Program-made: the position numbers and the translations under genes
NCBI GenBank assembly: GCA_041391665.1
Contig: JAWKNO010000003.1
Coordinates: 248,001 to 312,000, forward strand
Source: Bacteroidia bacterium
Lineage (GTDB): Bacteria; Bacteroidota; Bacteroidia; J057
DNA: 64,000 nucleotides
Reading direction: 5' to 3'
Notes under the pieces: model-generated
What the model saw: only the letters and a program-made list of their open reading frames with translations
Database searches by the model: none
What the model was told of the DNA's origin: nothing
In this document: one piece after another, positions 45,683 through 54,039 of the stretch
Layout of the letters: every line of letters starts with the position of its first letter
Numbering within the stretch: the first letter of the stretch is position 1

Positions 45683-46165
45683 ATGTCAGACTCTTACACC
45701 CAATTGCATGTCCAATTGGTTTTCGCGGTGAAATACCGCCAGGCGTTGATCCGCAAATCGTGGAAAAATAAATTACATGCGTACATTACAGGAGTCGTGC
45801 AAAACAACGGGCATAAAATGGTTTCCATCAACAGCATGCCCGACCATATCCATATTCTGATTGGCTACCGACCTTCCCAGCTTCTTGGCAACCTCGTAGA
45901 AAACATCAAAACTTCTTCCAATAAATGGATCAAAGCCAGCGGATTGTCCTGGCACCCTTTTGCATGGCAAAATGGATATGGTGCTTTTTCATATAGCCGA
46001 TCTCAGATTCCGGCCATAGCCCGGTACATAGAAAACCAGGAAAATCATCATCGAAAGCAGTCCTTTCGTGAAGAATATCTAGGCCTATTAAAATCAATGG
46101 ATATTCTCTACGATGAACGCTATGTGTTTGAATTTTTTGATGATATATCAGGTTATGATGAATAG
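45683..46165 (+). CDS. REP-associated tyrosine transposase (HUH, IS200/IS605-like)
   Basis: This 160-residue protein carries the Y1 HUH nuclease signature: an N-terminal strand HVQLVFAVKYR, the HUH motif in SMPDHIHILIGYR and a catalytic Tyr in the helix GYGAFSYSRSQI, then YIENQENHH. The length is right for single-domain RAYT/TnpA_REP proteins. It is flanked by hairpin repeats of one family on both sides. No TnpB/IscB partner and no terminal target duplication is visible. It probably moves or maintains REP-type palindromes on single-stranded DNA. Confidence 0.9.
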   Translation: MSDSYTQLHVQLVFAVKYRQALIRKSWKNKLHAYITGVVQNNGHKMVSINSMPDHIHILIGYRPSQLLGNLVENIKTSSNKWIKASGLSWHPFAWQNGYGAFSYSRSQIPAIARYIENQENHHRKQSFREEYLGLLKSMDILYDERYVFEFFDDISGYDE

Positions 46166-46214
46166 CGCCAGGCGGCGCGCATCCATAACAAAAAATAAAA
46201 ACGGACGCCTTCGG

Positions 46215-46309
46215 GCTACCGATGTTGCGCTCCTCCGGAGCTGTGTCGGAGACACATTAATAACTTGGCTACCGATGTTGCGCCCCTCCGGAGCTTTGCC
46301 AGACACATC
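46215..46309. repeat. Two tandem palindromic repeat units downstream of the HUH transposase
   Basis: Unit B (46215-46261) and unit C (46268-46309) both begin GCTACCGATGTTGCGC and contain CTCCGGAG; unit B also has TGTGTC-GGA-GACACA. Unit B is almost the same as the left arm sequence at 45440 (GCTACCGATGTTTCGC). These are direct copies in tandem, i.e. REP-like repeats of one family. Confidence 0.82.
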
Positions 46310-46316
46310 AAAGCCA

Positions 46317-46340
46317 GTGGCTGAGCGCAGCCGAAGCCAC
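46317..46340. repeat. GTGGCTGAG...AGCCAC palindrome
   Basis: GTGGCT...AGCCAC (arms 46317-46322 and 46335-46340, with extension to 9 of 10 in the outer bases). The sequence resembles the core of the inverted repeat near 2072-2096, pointing to a dispersed family. Confidence 0.6.
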
Positions 46341-46352
46341 CGGCCTCATGTT

Positions 46353-46396
46353 TTCCGCCAGGCCCCCATTTCAAAGGGGGGCCGAATCTGGCGGAA
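46353..46396 (-). terminator. Large hairpin downstream of the sulfatase gene
   Basis: The outer arms TTCCGCCAG (46353-46361) and CTGGCGGAA (46388-46396) enclose an inner G/C stem (GGCCCCC with GGGGGGCC). It follows the minus-strand sulfatase stop by 16 bases and may terminate it. Confidence 0.6.
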
Positions 46397-46411
46397 GGGG
46401 GTTCAAATCTC

Positions 46412-47863
46412 TTACCACACCTGCTCGCCCACCGGGCGAACACCTGCACCTGTCCTTTCGGTGAGTTTGTCGCCAAGCTCTGCACGGGCTTTTTCGACGT
46501 ATTGCTCCATTTCTGCCACGACCTGCGGAAATTCTGCGGCTACATTTTTGGTTTCGCTGATGTCATTGTCCAGGTCGTACAATTCCAGCCCCATATCGTT
46601 CATTTCGTAGGGAATCGGGGTGCCGTCATCGTTTCCTTCACGGCCATTGAGGGAGCGGTAGCGGTGTGGGAGATACAGTTTCCAACGCCCGTCGCTGCTG
46701 AGTACGCCCTGAAGTTCGTTGGTATGGTAGTAGAAAAAATAGGCTTCATGTGGATTTTGGGCGTGTTCTTCTCCTGAAATAATCGGCCAGATGTCCAGCC
46801 CGTCAATCGTATGGGTCGGCAGTTCCGCACCGGTCAGTCCGGCCAGAGTCGGGAGAATATCGATGGTCATACAGGGTTTGTGGATTTCCTGCCCGGCAGG
46901 GATTTTCCCCGGCCAGCGCATAACGGTTGGCTCGCGCACGCCGCCTTCGAGGACGGTGCCTTTTCCTTCGCGAAGTGGTAGCGCCGAACCGGCGTGTTTT
47001 CCATAACTCATCCAGGGGCCGTTGTCAGAGGTGAAAATAACCAGTGTATTGTCGTCCAGCCCATTGTCTTTCAGGGCCTGAAGAATCTGTCCTACCGACC
47101 AGTCGATTTCCATGATCACATCGCCATACAGTCCACGGGCAGATTTACCTTTAAACTTGTCGGAGACAAACAGCGGCACATGCGGCATTGAGTGGGGAAC
47201 ATACAGGAAAAATGGCTCGTCTTTTTTCCTGTTGATAAAGTCCACTGCGTGTTCGGTATACCAGGTGGTGAGCATGCTCTGATCCTCCAGGTAAGTGATA
47301 ATAGAATCACCTTCAATCAGCGGAAGTTTGCCGAAGCGATGGTTTTTGTTTTCGGGGTGTTTGTCCCACATATCGTTGGAAAAAGGGAGTCCAAAATACT
47401 CGTCAAATCCCTGTTTGGTAGGCAAATAATCGGGATGGTCGCCCAGGTGCCATTTGCCAAAACACGCGGTTGCATATCCCAGCGGTTTGAGCATTTCGGC
47501 GATGGTGACTTCGTTGAGGTTGAGGGCCTTTTTTGAAAATGGCATATATGCGCCATGAACACCAATCCGGTCAGGATAGCAGCCGGTCATAAGCGCGGAG
47601 CGCGAAGCAGAACAGACCGGCTGAGCGGTGTAAAAACTCGAAAATCGCGCACCTTCTTTTGCCATCTTATCGATATTGGGCGTGAGGATGTCGGGCGAAC
47701 CAAAACATCCCAGATCCTGATAACCCTGGTCATCGGTGAAGATGATGACGACATTGGGAAGTTTGTCGGCAGATGCGGTCTGACCATTGTCAGATTTGCC
47801 GCAAGAGACGGAAATACTCAAAAAAATGAGCAACAAAAGAGAAGTAAAGGGAAATTTTTTCAT
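46412..47863 (-). CDS. Secreted sulfatase (arylsulfatase-like) lipoprotein
   Basis: This 483-residue protein starts at ATG 47863 with a lipobox signal (residues 1-21, ISVSC). The metal site is FTDDQGYQDLG (residues 42-52) and the formylglycine motif is C84-S-A-S-R in VCSASRSALMTG, the C-x-A/P-x-R signature of type I sulfatases activated by formylglycine-generating enzyme. Sulfatases of this kind remove sulphate esters from algal or glycosaminoglycan sugars. The next genes are carbohydrate enzymes. No FGE gene is in the window. Confidence 0.93.
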   Translation of the reverse strand: MKKFPFTSLLLLIFLSISVSCGKSDNGQTASADKLPNVVIIFTDDQGYQDLGCFGSPDILTPNIDKMAKEGARFSSFYTAQPVCSASRSALMTGCYPDRIGVHGAYMPFSKKALNLNEVTIAEMLKPLGYATACFGKWHLGDHPDYLPTKQGFDEYFGLPFSNDMWDKHPENKNHRFGKLPLIEGDSIITYLEDQSMLTTWYTEHAVDFINRKKDEPFFLYVPHSMPHVPLFVSDKFKGKSARGLYGDVIMEIDWSVGQILQALKDNGLDDNTLVIFTSDNGPWMSYGKHAGSALPLREGKGTVLEGGVREPTVMRWPGKIPAGQEIHKPCMTIDILPTLAGLTGAELPTHTIDGLDIWPIISGEEHAQNPHEAYFFYYHTNELQGVLSSDGRWKLYLPHRYRSLNGREGNDDGTPIPYEMNDMGLELYDLDNDISETKNVAAEFPQVVAEMEQYVEKARAELGDKLTERTGAGVRPVGEQVW

Positions 47864-48001
47864 AACGGAGCTATGGTAACGATTGCAACGAATATAACTA
47901 AAAATACAAATTTGCATTTGCCTTTAATCCCTATAACTTTCCCCTCGTCATTGTATTTTTAATAGAAAATGGTTTGCGAAAATTTATAGATTATTTGTTT
48001 G

Positions 48002-48066
48002 CATTCGTGTATTCGTGGCTATTTTATTTGTAATCTCGGTGATTGAAGCCACGAATAACGCGAATG
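48002..48066. repeat. Inverted repeat in the sulfatase-uxaB intergenic region
   Basis: Arms 48002-48020 and 48047-48066 are near-reverse complements (CATTCGTG / CGAATG and CGTGGCT / AGCCACG), separated by 26 bases. A related single arm (ATTCGTGGC plus T-rich tail) occurs near 39653. It lies in the shared promoter region of divergent genes. Confidence 0.6.
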
Positions 48067-48134
48067 TCCACGAAAATTATCGCTAGCTGTTTTCCATAAA
48101 TCACTTTCATTTGAGTATATCAACCCCATTTTCG

Positions 48135-49583
48135 ATGAAAATAACCGATTATTTTTCCAACCGTACCCCGCTCCCGGTTCGTGTACTTCAGTTTGGCGAA
48201 GGAAACTTTCTCCGCGCATTTGTGGACTGGATTATTCACCGGATGAATCAACAGCTCAACTTTCAGTCGGGTGTCTCAGTGGTACAGCCCATTGCGCAGG
48301 GAATGACTGATATGCTCAGCGCACAGGATGGACTTTATACCCTGTATCTCAACGGGATCAAAAACGGCACTGCTGTCAGCGAACACGAAGTGATTGACTG
48401 TATTCAGCGGGCGGTGAACCCCTACACAGATTTTGTTGCCTATCTGGCGGAAGCCGAAAATCCTGATCTCAGGTTTATTTTCTCCAATACCACCGAAGCG
48501 GGTATAGCTTTTAATGCGGAAGACCAACTGACAGACGCCCCGCCGGCCAGTTTCCCCGGCAAACTTACCGTCTTATTGTATCATCGCTACCGGCATTTTT
48601 CAGGAGACAAAGACAAAGGGTGTATCATCATTCCCTGCGAGTTGATCGAAAAAAATGGCGAAACCCTTCGCGACATTCTGCTTCAAATCGCAGATCACTG
48701 GAAACTGGAAGAAGGGTTTTCCAAATGGCTGACAGAATCGAATACGTTCTGCAACACCCTGGTAGATCGAATTGTACCGGGTTATCCCCGCAACCGGATC
48801 GCAGAGATACAGGCAGAACTTGGCTATGAGGATAACCTTGTGGTGGAAGGCGAACAGTTTCACCTTTGGGTGATTGAAGGGCCTGCTGCAGCACATGCCG
48901 AATTTCCCGCAGATAAAGCCGGGCTGAATGTGCTGTTTACCGACGATATGACGCCCTACCGCACCCGCAAAGTGCGCATTCTCAATGGCGCACATACGGT
49001 GATGGTTCCGGTTGCCTATCTCTACGGACAGGAAGCGGTAAGGGAAAGTGTCGAACATCCCGTGCTGGGACAATTTATCAAAAAAGCCATATTCGAAGAA
49101 ATTATCCCTACCCTCGACCTACCCAAAGAAGAACTGGTGCAGTTTGCAGAAGATGTCATTGACCGTTTCCGCAACCCCTTTATTCACCACCTGCTGCTCA
49201 GCATTTCCCTCAACTCTGTTTCCAAGTTCAAAACCCGCGTCCTTCCCTCCCTGCTGGAATATGTGGCGAGAAAAGGCCAATTACCCCAAAGACTGGTTTT
49301 CTCGCTGGCCGCAACGATTGTATTTTACAGAGGAAAAAGAAACGAGACCGCCATTCCCCTCAACGACAACAAAGAATATCTCGATTTTTTTGCAGGGGTA
49401 TGGGCAGAATGGGAAACCACCCAAAACACTGCCCAACTCGCAGAAAAAGTGCTGAAACTGACCAGTGCCTGGGGAAAAGATTTGACAGAAGTGCCGGAAT
49501 TGACGAATTTACTCACTGATTATCTTTCAGCCATACTGACAAAAGGCATTGAATCTGCCGGAAAAGAGTACCATCTTTTCTGA
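48135..49583 (+). CDS. uxaB: Tagaturonate reductase (altronate oxidoreductase)
   Basis: This 482-residue protein is a mannitol-dehydrogenase-type NAD enzyme. It begins with the cofactor motif VLQFGEGNFLRAFVDW and carries the substrate motifs TPYRTRKVRILNGAHT and FIHHLLLSISLNSVSK. UxaB reduces D-tagaturonate to D-altronate in galacturonate catabolism. ATG 48135 was chosen over TTG 48111 because the domain begins right after it. No uxaA or uxaC is in the window, so the pathway must be completed elsewhere. Confidence 0.93.
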   Translation: MKITDYFSNRTPLPVRVLQFGEGNFLRAFVDWIIHRMNQQLNFQSGVSVVQPIAQGMTDMLSAQDGLYTLYLNGIKNGTAVSEHEVIDCIQRAVNPYTDFVAYLAEAENPDLRFIFSNTTEAGIAFNAEDQLTDAPPASFPGKLTVLLYHRYRHFSGDKDKGCIIIPCELIEKNGETLRDILLQIADHWKLEEGFSKWLTESNTFCNTLVDRIVPGYPRNRIAEIQAELGYEDNLVVEGEQFHLWVIEGPAAAHAEFPADKAGLNVLFTDDMTPYRTRKVRILNGAHTVMVPVAYLYGQEAVRESVEHPVLGQFIKKAIFEEIIPTLDLPKEELVQFAEDVIDRFRNPFIHHLLLSISLNSVSKFKTRVLPSLLEYVARKGQLPQRLVFSLAATIVFYRGKRNETAIPLNDNKEYLDFFAGVWAEWETTQNTAQLAEKVLKLTSAWGKDLTEVPELTNLLTDYLSAILTKGIESAGKEYHLF

Positions 49584-49609
49584 GAATTCATGAATTAACT
49601 ACACTTGCT

Positions 49610-50704
49610 ATGAAATACCTCATTCCTTTCCTCCTTATTTTCCTCGTGGGTTGTACAAAACCTGCGGGCGATCAGCCTTCTCAAAAAGAAGTCGCTGTTT
49701 TTGATATTCACCGCGGCACCAATATCTCCCACTGGCTTTCGCAGAGCAACCGCGTGGGTGCAGAGCGGGAAGGCTGGTTTACCGAGTCTGATGTCGCTTT
49801 CCTTTCCGCACAGGGATTTGACCACCTCCGTATTCCCATCGATGAAATGCAGATGTGGAATGAAGCCGGAGAAAAAGAACCCGAAGCATTTGCCCTGCTT
49901 CACAATTCGCTGAAATGGTGCCAGAGCCACAACCTCAAGGCCATTGTCGATCTGCACATTCTCCGCTCCCACCATTTTAATGAAGGCGAAAAACCGCTTT
50001 GGACGCAGGCTGCTGCACAGGAGCGCTTTTTCCAATGCTGGCGCGAGCTTTCTGCTGAGTTGATCAATTATCCCAACGATTTTCTCGCTTACGAACTGAT
50101 GAACGAACCCGTCGCCGACAATCCGGAAGACTGGAATGTGCTGGTAGGAAAAGCCGCCGCAGTCGTAAGAGAAAATGAACCCTACCGGAAAATATTTATC
50201 GGCTCCAACCGCTGGCAGTCCACCGAGACATTTGGCGACCTGCGCCTGCCCGAAAATGACAAACACATCATCGTGAGTTTTCATTTCTACGAACCCTTTC
50301 TCCTGACCCATCATACAGCGAGCTGGACGGGTATAAAAAATTACAAAGGCCCGGTGCAATATCCCGGTTTGCCGATTCCGCAGGAAGTAATGGATACCCT
50401 GAATGCGGAGGTGAAAGCTTCTGTCGAGGGGATGAACCACATTTTCACCAAAGACAGTCTGGAAAAACGGATTATGAAGCCCGTAAACTATGCGAGAGAA
50501 AGAGGGTTGCAGGTGTATTGCGGGGAATGGGGATGTCTTCCCACGGTGCCGAGAGAGTCATTTCTCAACTGGTACAGCGATATGCGGGAAGTGCTGGAAA
50601 CCAATGGCGTATCTTGGTCAACCTGGGACTATAAAGGCGGATTTGGCGTAAAAGACAGGGAAGGAAAACCCGTGGAAGATTTATTGGAGGTTCTCCTACA
50701 ATAA
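49610..50704 (+). CDS. Glycoside hydrolase family 5-like lipoprotein
   Basis: This 364-residue protein has a lipobox signal (residues 1-15, FLVGC). GH5 marks: HRGTNISHWLSQ, FDHLRIPIDEMQMW, the acid/base Glu in AYELMNEPV, and the nucleophile Glu in VYCGEWGCLPT. WSTWDYKGGFG is the substrate-platform region. Possible activities are endo-glucanase, mannanase or related beta-glycosidase. It follows uxaB by 26 bases and might be in one operon with it. Confidence 0.87.
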   Translation: MKYLIPFLLIFLVGCTKPAGDQPSQKEVAVFDIHRGTNISHWLSQSNRVGAEREGWFTESDVAFLSAQGFDHLRIPIDEMQMWNEAGEKEPEAFALLHNSLKWCQSHNLKAIVDLHILRSHHFNEGEKPLWTQAAAQERFFQCWRELSAELINYPNDFLAYELMNEPVADNPEDWNVLVGKAAAVVRENEPYRKIFIGSNRWQSTETFGDLRLPENDKHIIVSFHFYEPFLLTHHTASWTGIKNYKGPVQYPGLPIPQEVMDTLNAEVKASVEGMNHIFTKDSLEKRIMKPVNYARERGLQVYCGEWGCLPTVPRESFLNWYSDMREVLETNGVSWSTWDYKGGFGVKDREGKPVEDLLEVLLQ

Positions 50705-50741
50705 GAGGCATAGAGGGGCGCCCCTTGTGGGTGCCCAAATA

Positions 50742-51329
50742 CTATGGGATTTGGAGTTGGGAAAGATCAAAAACAAATTCTTCCAGTACATTTTCACCGG
50801 AGAGTTTCTGATCAAATCCTTCCACAGTGTCAACAGATCCATCTTCCCTGTAAATGAATGCCCGTTTGGCTTGCGGATCAATCAGCCAGGCCAGACGGAC
50901 ACCATTTTCGATCCATTCCAGCATTTTTTCGCCGAGGGTATGGATATTGTCCGAAGGAGAGCGAACTTCAACCACAAAGTCCGGAACGACTGCCAGGAAT
51001 TTGGATTTTTCTGCTGAACTGAGTGTATTCCATCTTTCCGGACTGATCCAGGAGGCGTCTGGGGCGCGCATAGCTCCATTGGGCAATAGAAAACCTGTAT
51101 TGGAACTGCAAGAAACACCAGAATGACTCCTTGTCCAGATACCTATATCCACGATGAATTCTTTCTCAAAATATCCTGATTCACCATCGGCTGGCGACAT
51201 AATAATTATATTTTTACGGGAATCTCTTTCGATCCTGAGTTGCGGGTTGTCTGCGCAAAATTCAAACAACTCACCGTCGCTCATGTGTTCAGAATAGTTC
51301 CTGATTTCCAGTCCTTCGATAATCAGCAT
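50742..51329 (-). CDS. Uma2-family (DUF820) PD-(D/E)XK nuclease-fold protein
   Basis: This 195-residue protein has Uma2 features: PDASWISPERW, the core VVPDFVVEVRSPSDN (Asp and Glu of the D...ExR motif), and MLEWIENGVRLAWLIDP. The active-site pattern is preserved. Uma2 proteins are very numerous in cyanobacteria and Bacteroidota and are linked to mobile elements, but their activity is not settled. It is divergent from the FAD oxidoreductase gene and convergent with GH5. Confidence 0.9.
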   Translation of the reverse strand: MLIIEGLEIRNYSEHMSDGELFEFCADNPQLRIERDSRKNIIIMSPADGESGYFEKEFIVDIGIWTRSHSGVSCSSNTGFLLPNGAMRAPDASWISPERWNTLSSAEKSKFLAVVPDFVVEVRSPSDNIHTLGEKMLEWIENGVRLAWLIDPQAKRAFIYREDGSVDTVEGFDQKLSGENVLEEFVFDLSQLQIP

Positions 51330-51363
51330 GATGATTTGTTTTACTCTAAATTAATAATTTTAC

Positions 51364-52965
51364 ATGAAACCCCTGCTTTTTCTCGCTGCTTTTTTACTGG
51401 CCTTTGGCTGCCAGAAGCCCGGTACCTATGACCTTGTTATTTACGGGGGAACCTCCGCCGGCGTTTCTGCTGCGATTCAGGCCAAACGAATGGGCAAATC
51501 GGTAGTCATCGTTTGTCCCGAAACGCACCTCGGCGGTCTTACCGCGGGCGGACTGGGTTTTACCGACTCCGGCGATAAAAACGCGGTTGGAGGTTTTGCC
51601 CGCGAATATTACCGGCGCCTCAAAGTCCATTACGACAAGCCCGAAGCCTGGCGCCAGCAAAAACCCGAAGAATACAGCCGCTACCGCGCCGACGAAGATG
51701 CCATGTGGGTATTTGAACCCCATGTAGCCGAAGCGGCATTTGAGGCGTTGATTCGGGAGAATGATATTCCTGTTTTTCGCGACCACTGGCTTGACCGGGA
51801 AAACGGAGTAAAAAAAGAAGGAGAAAAAATCGTTTCCATTACCATGCTGAATGGCAGTACCTGGACAGGAAAAATATTTATGGATGCTACTTATGAAGGC
51901 GACCTGATGGCCGCTGCGGGCGTATCCTACACCGTAGGCAGGGAAGCCAATGCCACCTACGGCGAAACGCTCAACGGCATCCAGAAAGCGAATACCCTCA
52001 AACACCAGTTTGACTTTCCGGTGAGCCCTTATATCATCCCTGAGGATAGCACCAGCGGCCTTCTGCCGCGTATTCACGGTGGCGACCCCGGCGAAGATGG
52101 GCAGGGCGACCAGCGCCTTCAGGCTTACAATTACCGTATGTGTCTTACCACAGCAACGGAAAACCAGATTCCTTTCCCCAAACCTGCCAACTACGACCCG
52201 ATGCAGTACGAACTATTGGGAAGATATCTGGACAAAGGCTGGCGGCAGGTGTTTCAAAAATTTGACGCGGCGCCCAACCGCAAGACAGACACCAACAACC
52301 ACGGGGCGTTTTCGACCGACAATATCGGCATGAACTACGATTACCCCGAAGCTACCTACGAACGCAGAAAAGAAATCCTGAAAGAACACGAAGACTATCA
52401 GAAAGGGCTGATGTGGTACCTCGCCTACGATCCCCGCGTGCCCGAAGATGTGCGTGCGGAAATGAGCCAGTGGGGCCTCGCAAAAGACGAATTTACCGAC
52501 AATGGCCACTGGCCGCACCAGATCTATGTGCGCGAAGCGCGGCGGATGGTGAGCGATTTTGTCATGACCGAACTTCACCTCAAAAAGGAGATTCCAACCC
52601 CCAAACCCATCGGCATGGGGTCGTACAATATGGACTCCCACAACGCCCAGCGGTATGTGGATGAAAACGGATTTGCCCGAAACGAAGGCGATATTCAGGT
52701 AAGTCCGGGTGGGCCGTACCCGGTGAGTTATGAAGCCATTATCCCACAAAAATCCGAAGCGACCAATCTGCTCGTACCCGTCTGCCTTTCTTCCTCACAT
52801 ATCGCCTACGGCTCGATACGCATGGAGCCGGTATTTATGATCCTGGGGCAGTCGGCAGCGACGGCAGCCAGTTTGGCGATTGACGGCAACACGAGCGTTC
52901 AGGATGTGGATTACAATCAGCTTAAGGCCCGTCTGGAGGCCGACGGGCAGGTGCTTGGATTGTAG
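51364..52965 (+). CDS. FAD-dependent oxidoreductase lipoprotein
   Basis: This 533-residue protein has a lipobox signal (residues 1-16, LAFGC). The FAD dinucleotide motif is IYGGTSAGVSAAIQA, followed by ETHLGGLTAGGLGFTDSG, typical of the PF12831 FAD oxidoreductase family found in polysaccharide loci. A second FAD-contact is in MDATYEGDLMAAAGV. Near the end there is SSSHIAYGSIRMEPVFMILG. Substrate unknown, presumably a sugar or sugar acid. Confidence 0.88.
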   Translation: MKPLLFLAAFLLAFGCQKPGTYDLVIYGGTSAGVSAAIQAKRMGKSVVIVCPETHLGGLTAGGLGFTDSGDKNAVGGFAREYYRRLKVHYDKPEAWRQQKPEEYSRYRADEDAMWVFEPHVAEAAFEALIRENDIPVFRDHWLDRENGVKKEGEKIVSITMLNGSTWTGKIFMDATYEGDLMAAAGVSYTVGREANATYGETLNGIQKANTLKHQFDFPVSPYIIPEDSTSGLLPRIHGGDPGEDGQGDQRLQAYNYRMCLTTATENQIPFPKPANYDPMQYELLGRYLDKGWRQVFQKFDAAPNRKTDTNNHGAFSTDNIGMNYDYPEATYERRKEILKEHEDYQKGLMWYLAYDPRVPEDVRAEMSQWGLAKDEFTDNGHWPHQIYVREARRMVSDFVMTELHLKKEIPTPKPIGMGSYNMDSHNAQRYVDENGFARNEGDIQVSPGGPYPVSYEAIIPQKSEATNLLVPVCLSSSHIAYGSIRMEPVFMILGQSAATAASLAIDGNTSVQDVDYNQLKARLEADGQVLGL

Positions 52966-52968
52966 CTG

Positions 52969-53568
52969 TTACATATCGTCGGGAGCAATAGGGGCCGGCA
53001 CGAGATTACTGACAGGCTTCAGGCTTTTGAGGTACGCAAAGACCGCTGTAATATCGCTGTCTTCCATGTTTTTATAGTTTTGCCAGGGCATGGGCGGCAG
53101 GAGCATCCGTCCGGTTTCCTGGCCTTTGTACCGGCCCTGGGTAAGCGCGATTTTAAACTGACTTTCGGTCCAGTTGCCGATCCCGGTTTCATCGGGGGTG
53201 AGGTTTCCGGCAAAAGAGATACCCCATGGCCCTGCGCCAGCGGTCAGGTCGGGATAAAACATGGCATAACCGGCTTTGATGAGGCTGTCTTTAAAGGCGA
53301 TGATGGGGCGGTCGGCAGGAAAACCCGAGAGCATTAATTCGGGGATGATTTCGGGGCCGTTGGGGCCCATTCTTTTGGGCGAATGGCAGTCATTGCAGCC
53401 CATGATACCGACCAGGTATTCGCCACGACTGACGAGCGCTTCGGGGGTTGTGGATGCGGAATGAGCATTCCCCTCCTCATGGCCTGACTTGCCATTCGTA
53501 CAGGCGGTGAGATAAAAACCAGCAAACAGGAGGAGCATAGTCCAAAGGAGAAATTTGTTAGTTTCCAT
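52969..53568 (-). CDS. Mono-haem cytochrome c lipoprotein
   Basis: This 199-residue protein has a lipobox signal (LLLFAGFYLTAC, residue about 23). The haem motif is GCNDCH (residues about 56-61) and a downstream Met-rich MLLPPMPWQNY supplies the axial Met. It carries electrons in the periplasm or on the outer side of the envelope. The gene is 3 bases from the convergent FAD oxidoreductase gene, which could deliver electrons to it. Confidence 0.9.
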   Translation of the reverse strand: METNKFLLWTMLLLFAGFYLTACTNGKSGHEEGNAHSASTTPEALVSRGEYLVGIMGCNDCHSPKRMGPNGPEIIPELMLSGFPADRPIIAFKDSLIKAGYAMFYPDLTAGAGPWGISFAGNLTPDETGIGNWTESQFKIALTQGRYKGQETGRMLLPPMPWQNYKNMEDSDITAVFAYLKSLKPVSNLVPAPIAPDDM

Positions 53569-53908
53569 TTACGTAAAATATTCGCTTGTGAGTATTGTTG
53601 GTGAATCAGGAGGGAAATATATGTAAAATCTTCTTTTGTGCCTTATTGGCCAATGTGTTTTTCCCTGATTCAAGCTTAATCCACGAGAGACACGAAGGTT
53701 TCCGGAAGGACAGTAAAATGCGTTTTACTGGAGAATCTTTCCCGATTATTTTTTTGAGTCTGTTGGGCGATATAGGCAGAAAGCCCATGCAGACAGTCTT
53801 TGCCAATCCTTCTCGACTCTAAAATCAAGCGGTTTTACTCGCTTGACGATGTCTTTGTCAATTTCAAATATTGCTATGGATTAGTTTTTGTTATTTGATC
53901 GAACGGTC

Positions 53909-53977
53909 GCATCTACGCATACTGCCGCCCTGCGTTGGGTTTGAGGGTTGGCTTTGGGCGGCAGTTGGCGTAGATGC
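53909..53977. repeat. Large inverted repeat beside the dynamin island
   Basis: Arms 53909-53930 and 53956-53977 match as reverse complements at 20 of 22 bases, with a 25-base loop rich in G and T. It lies 63 bases from the end of the dynamin-like gene. It could be a transcription terminator or an end of a transferred segment. Confidence 0.75.
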
Positions 53978-54039
53978 TTTGTTCGTGGCTGTCCTTCTTT
54001 TATTTAATTTGCTCATTTTAAACTTTTTATACTGAGGGG

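Noticed and set aside
53909..53977. Inverted repeat at the island edge as attC
   Set aside because: A GTTGGGT core occurs in the loop but there is no matching RYYYAAC partner at the other end.
53569..54039. 471-base gap between cytochrome c and dynamin genes as coding
   Set aside because: Short frames exist on both strands but none has a signal, domain or fit to neighbours; only the inverted repeat and a small CAAGCG/CGCTTG hairpin (53826-53845) are supported.
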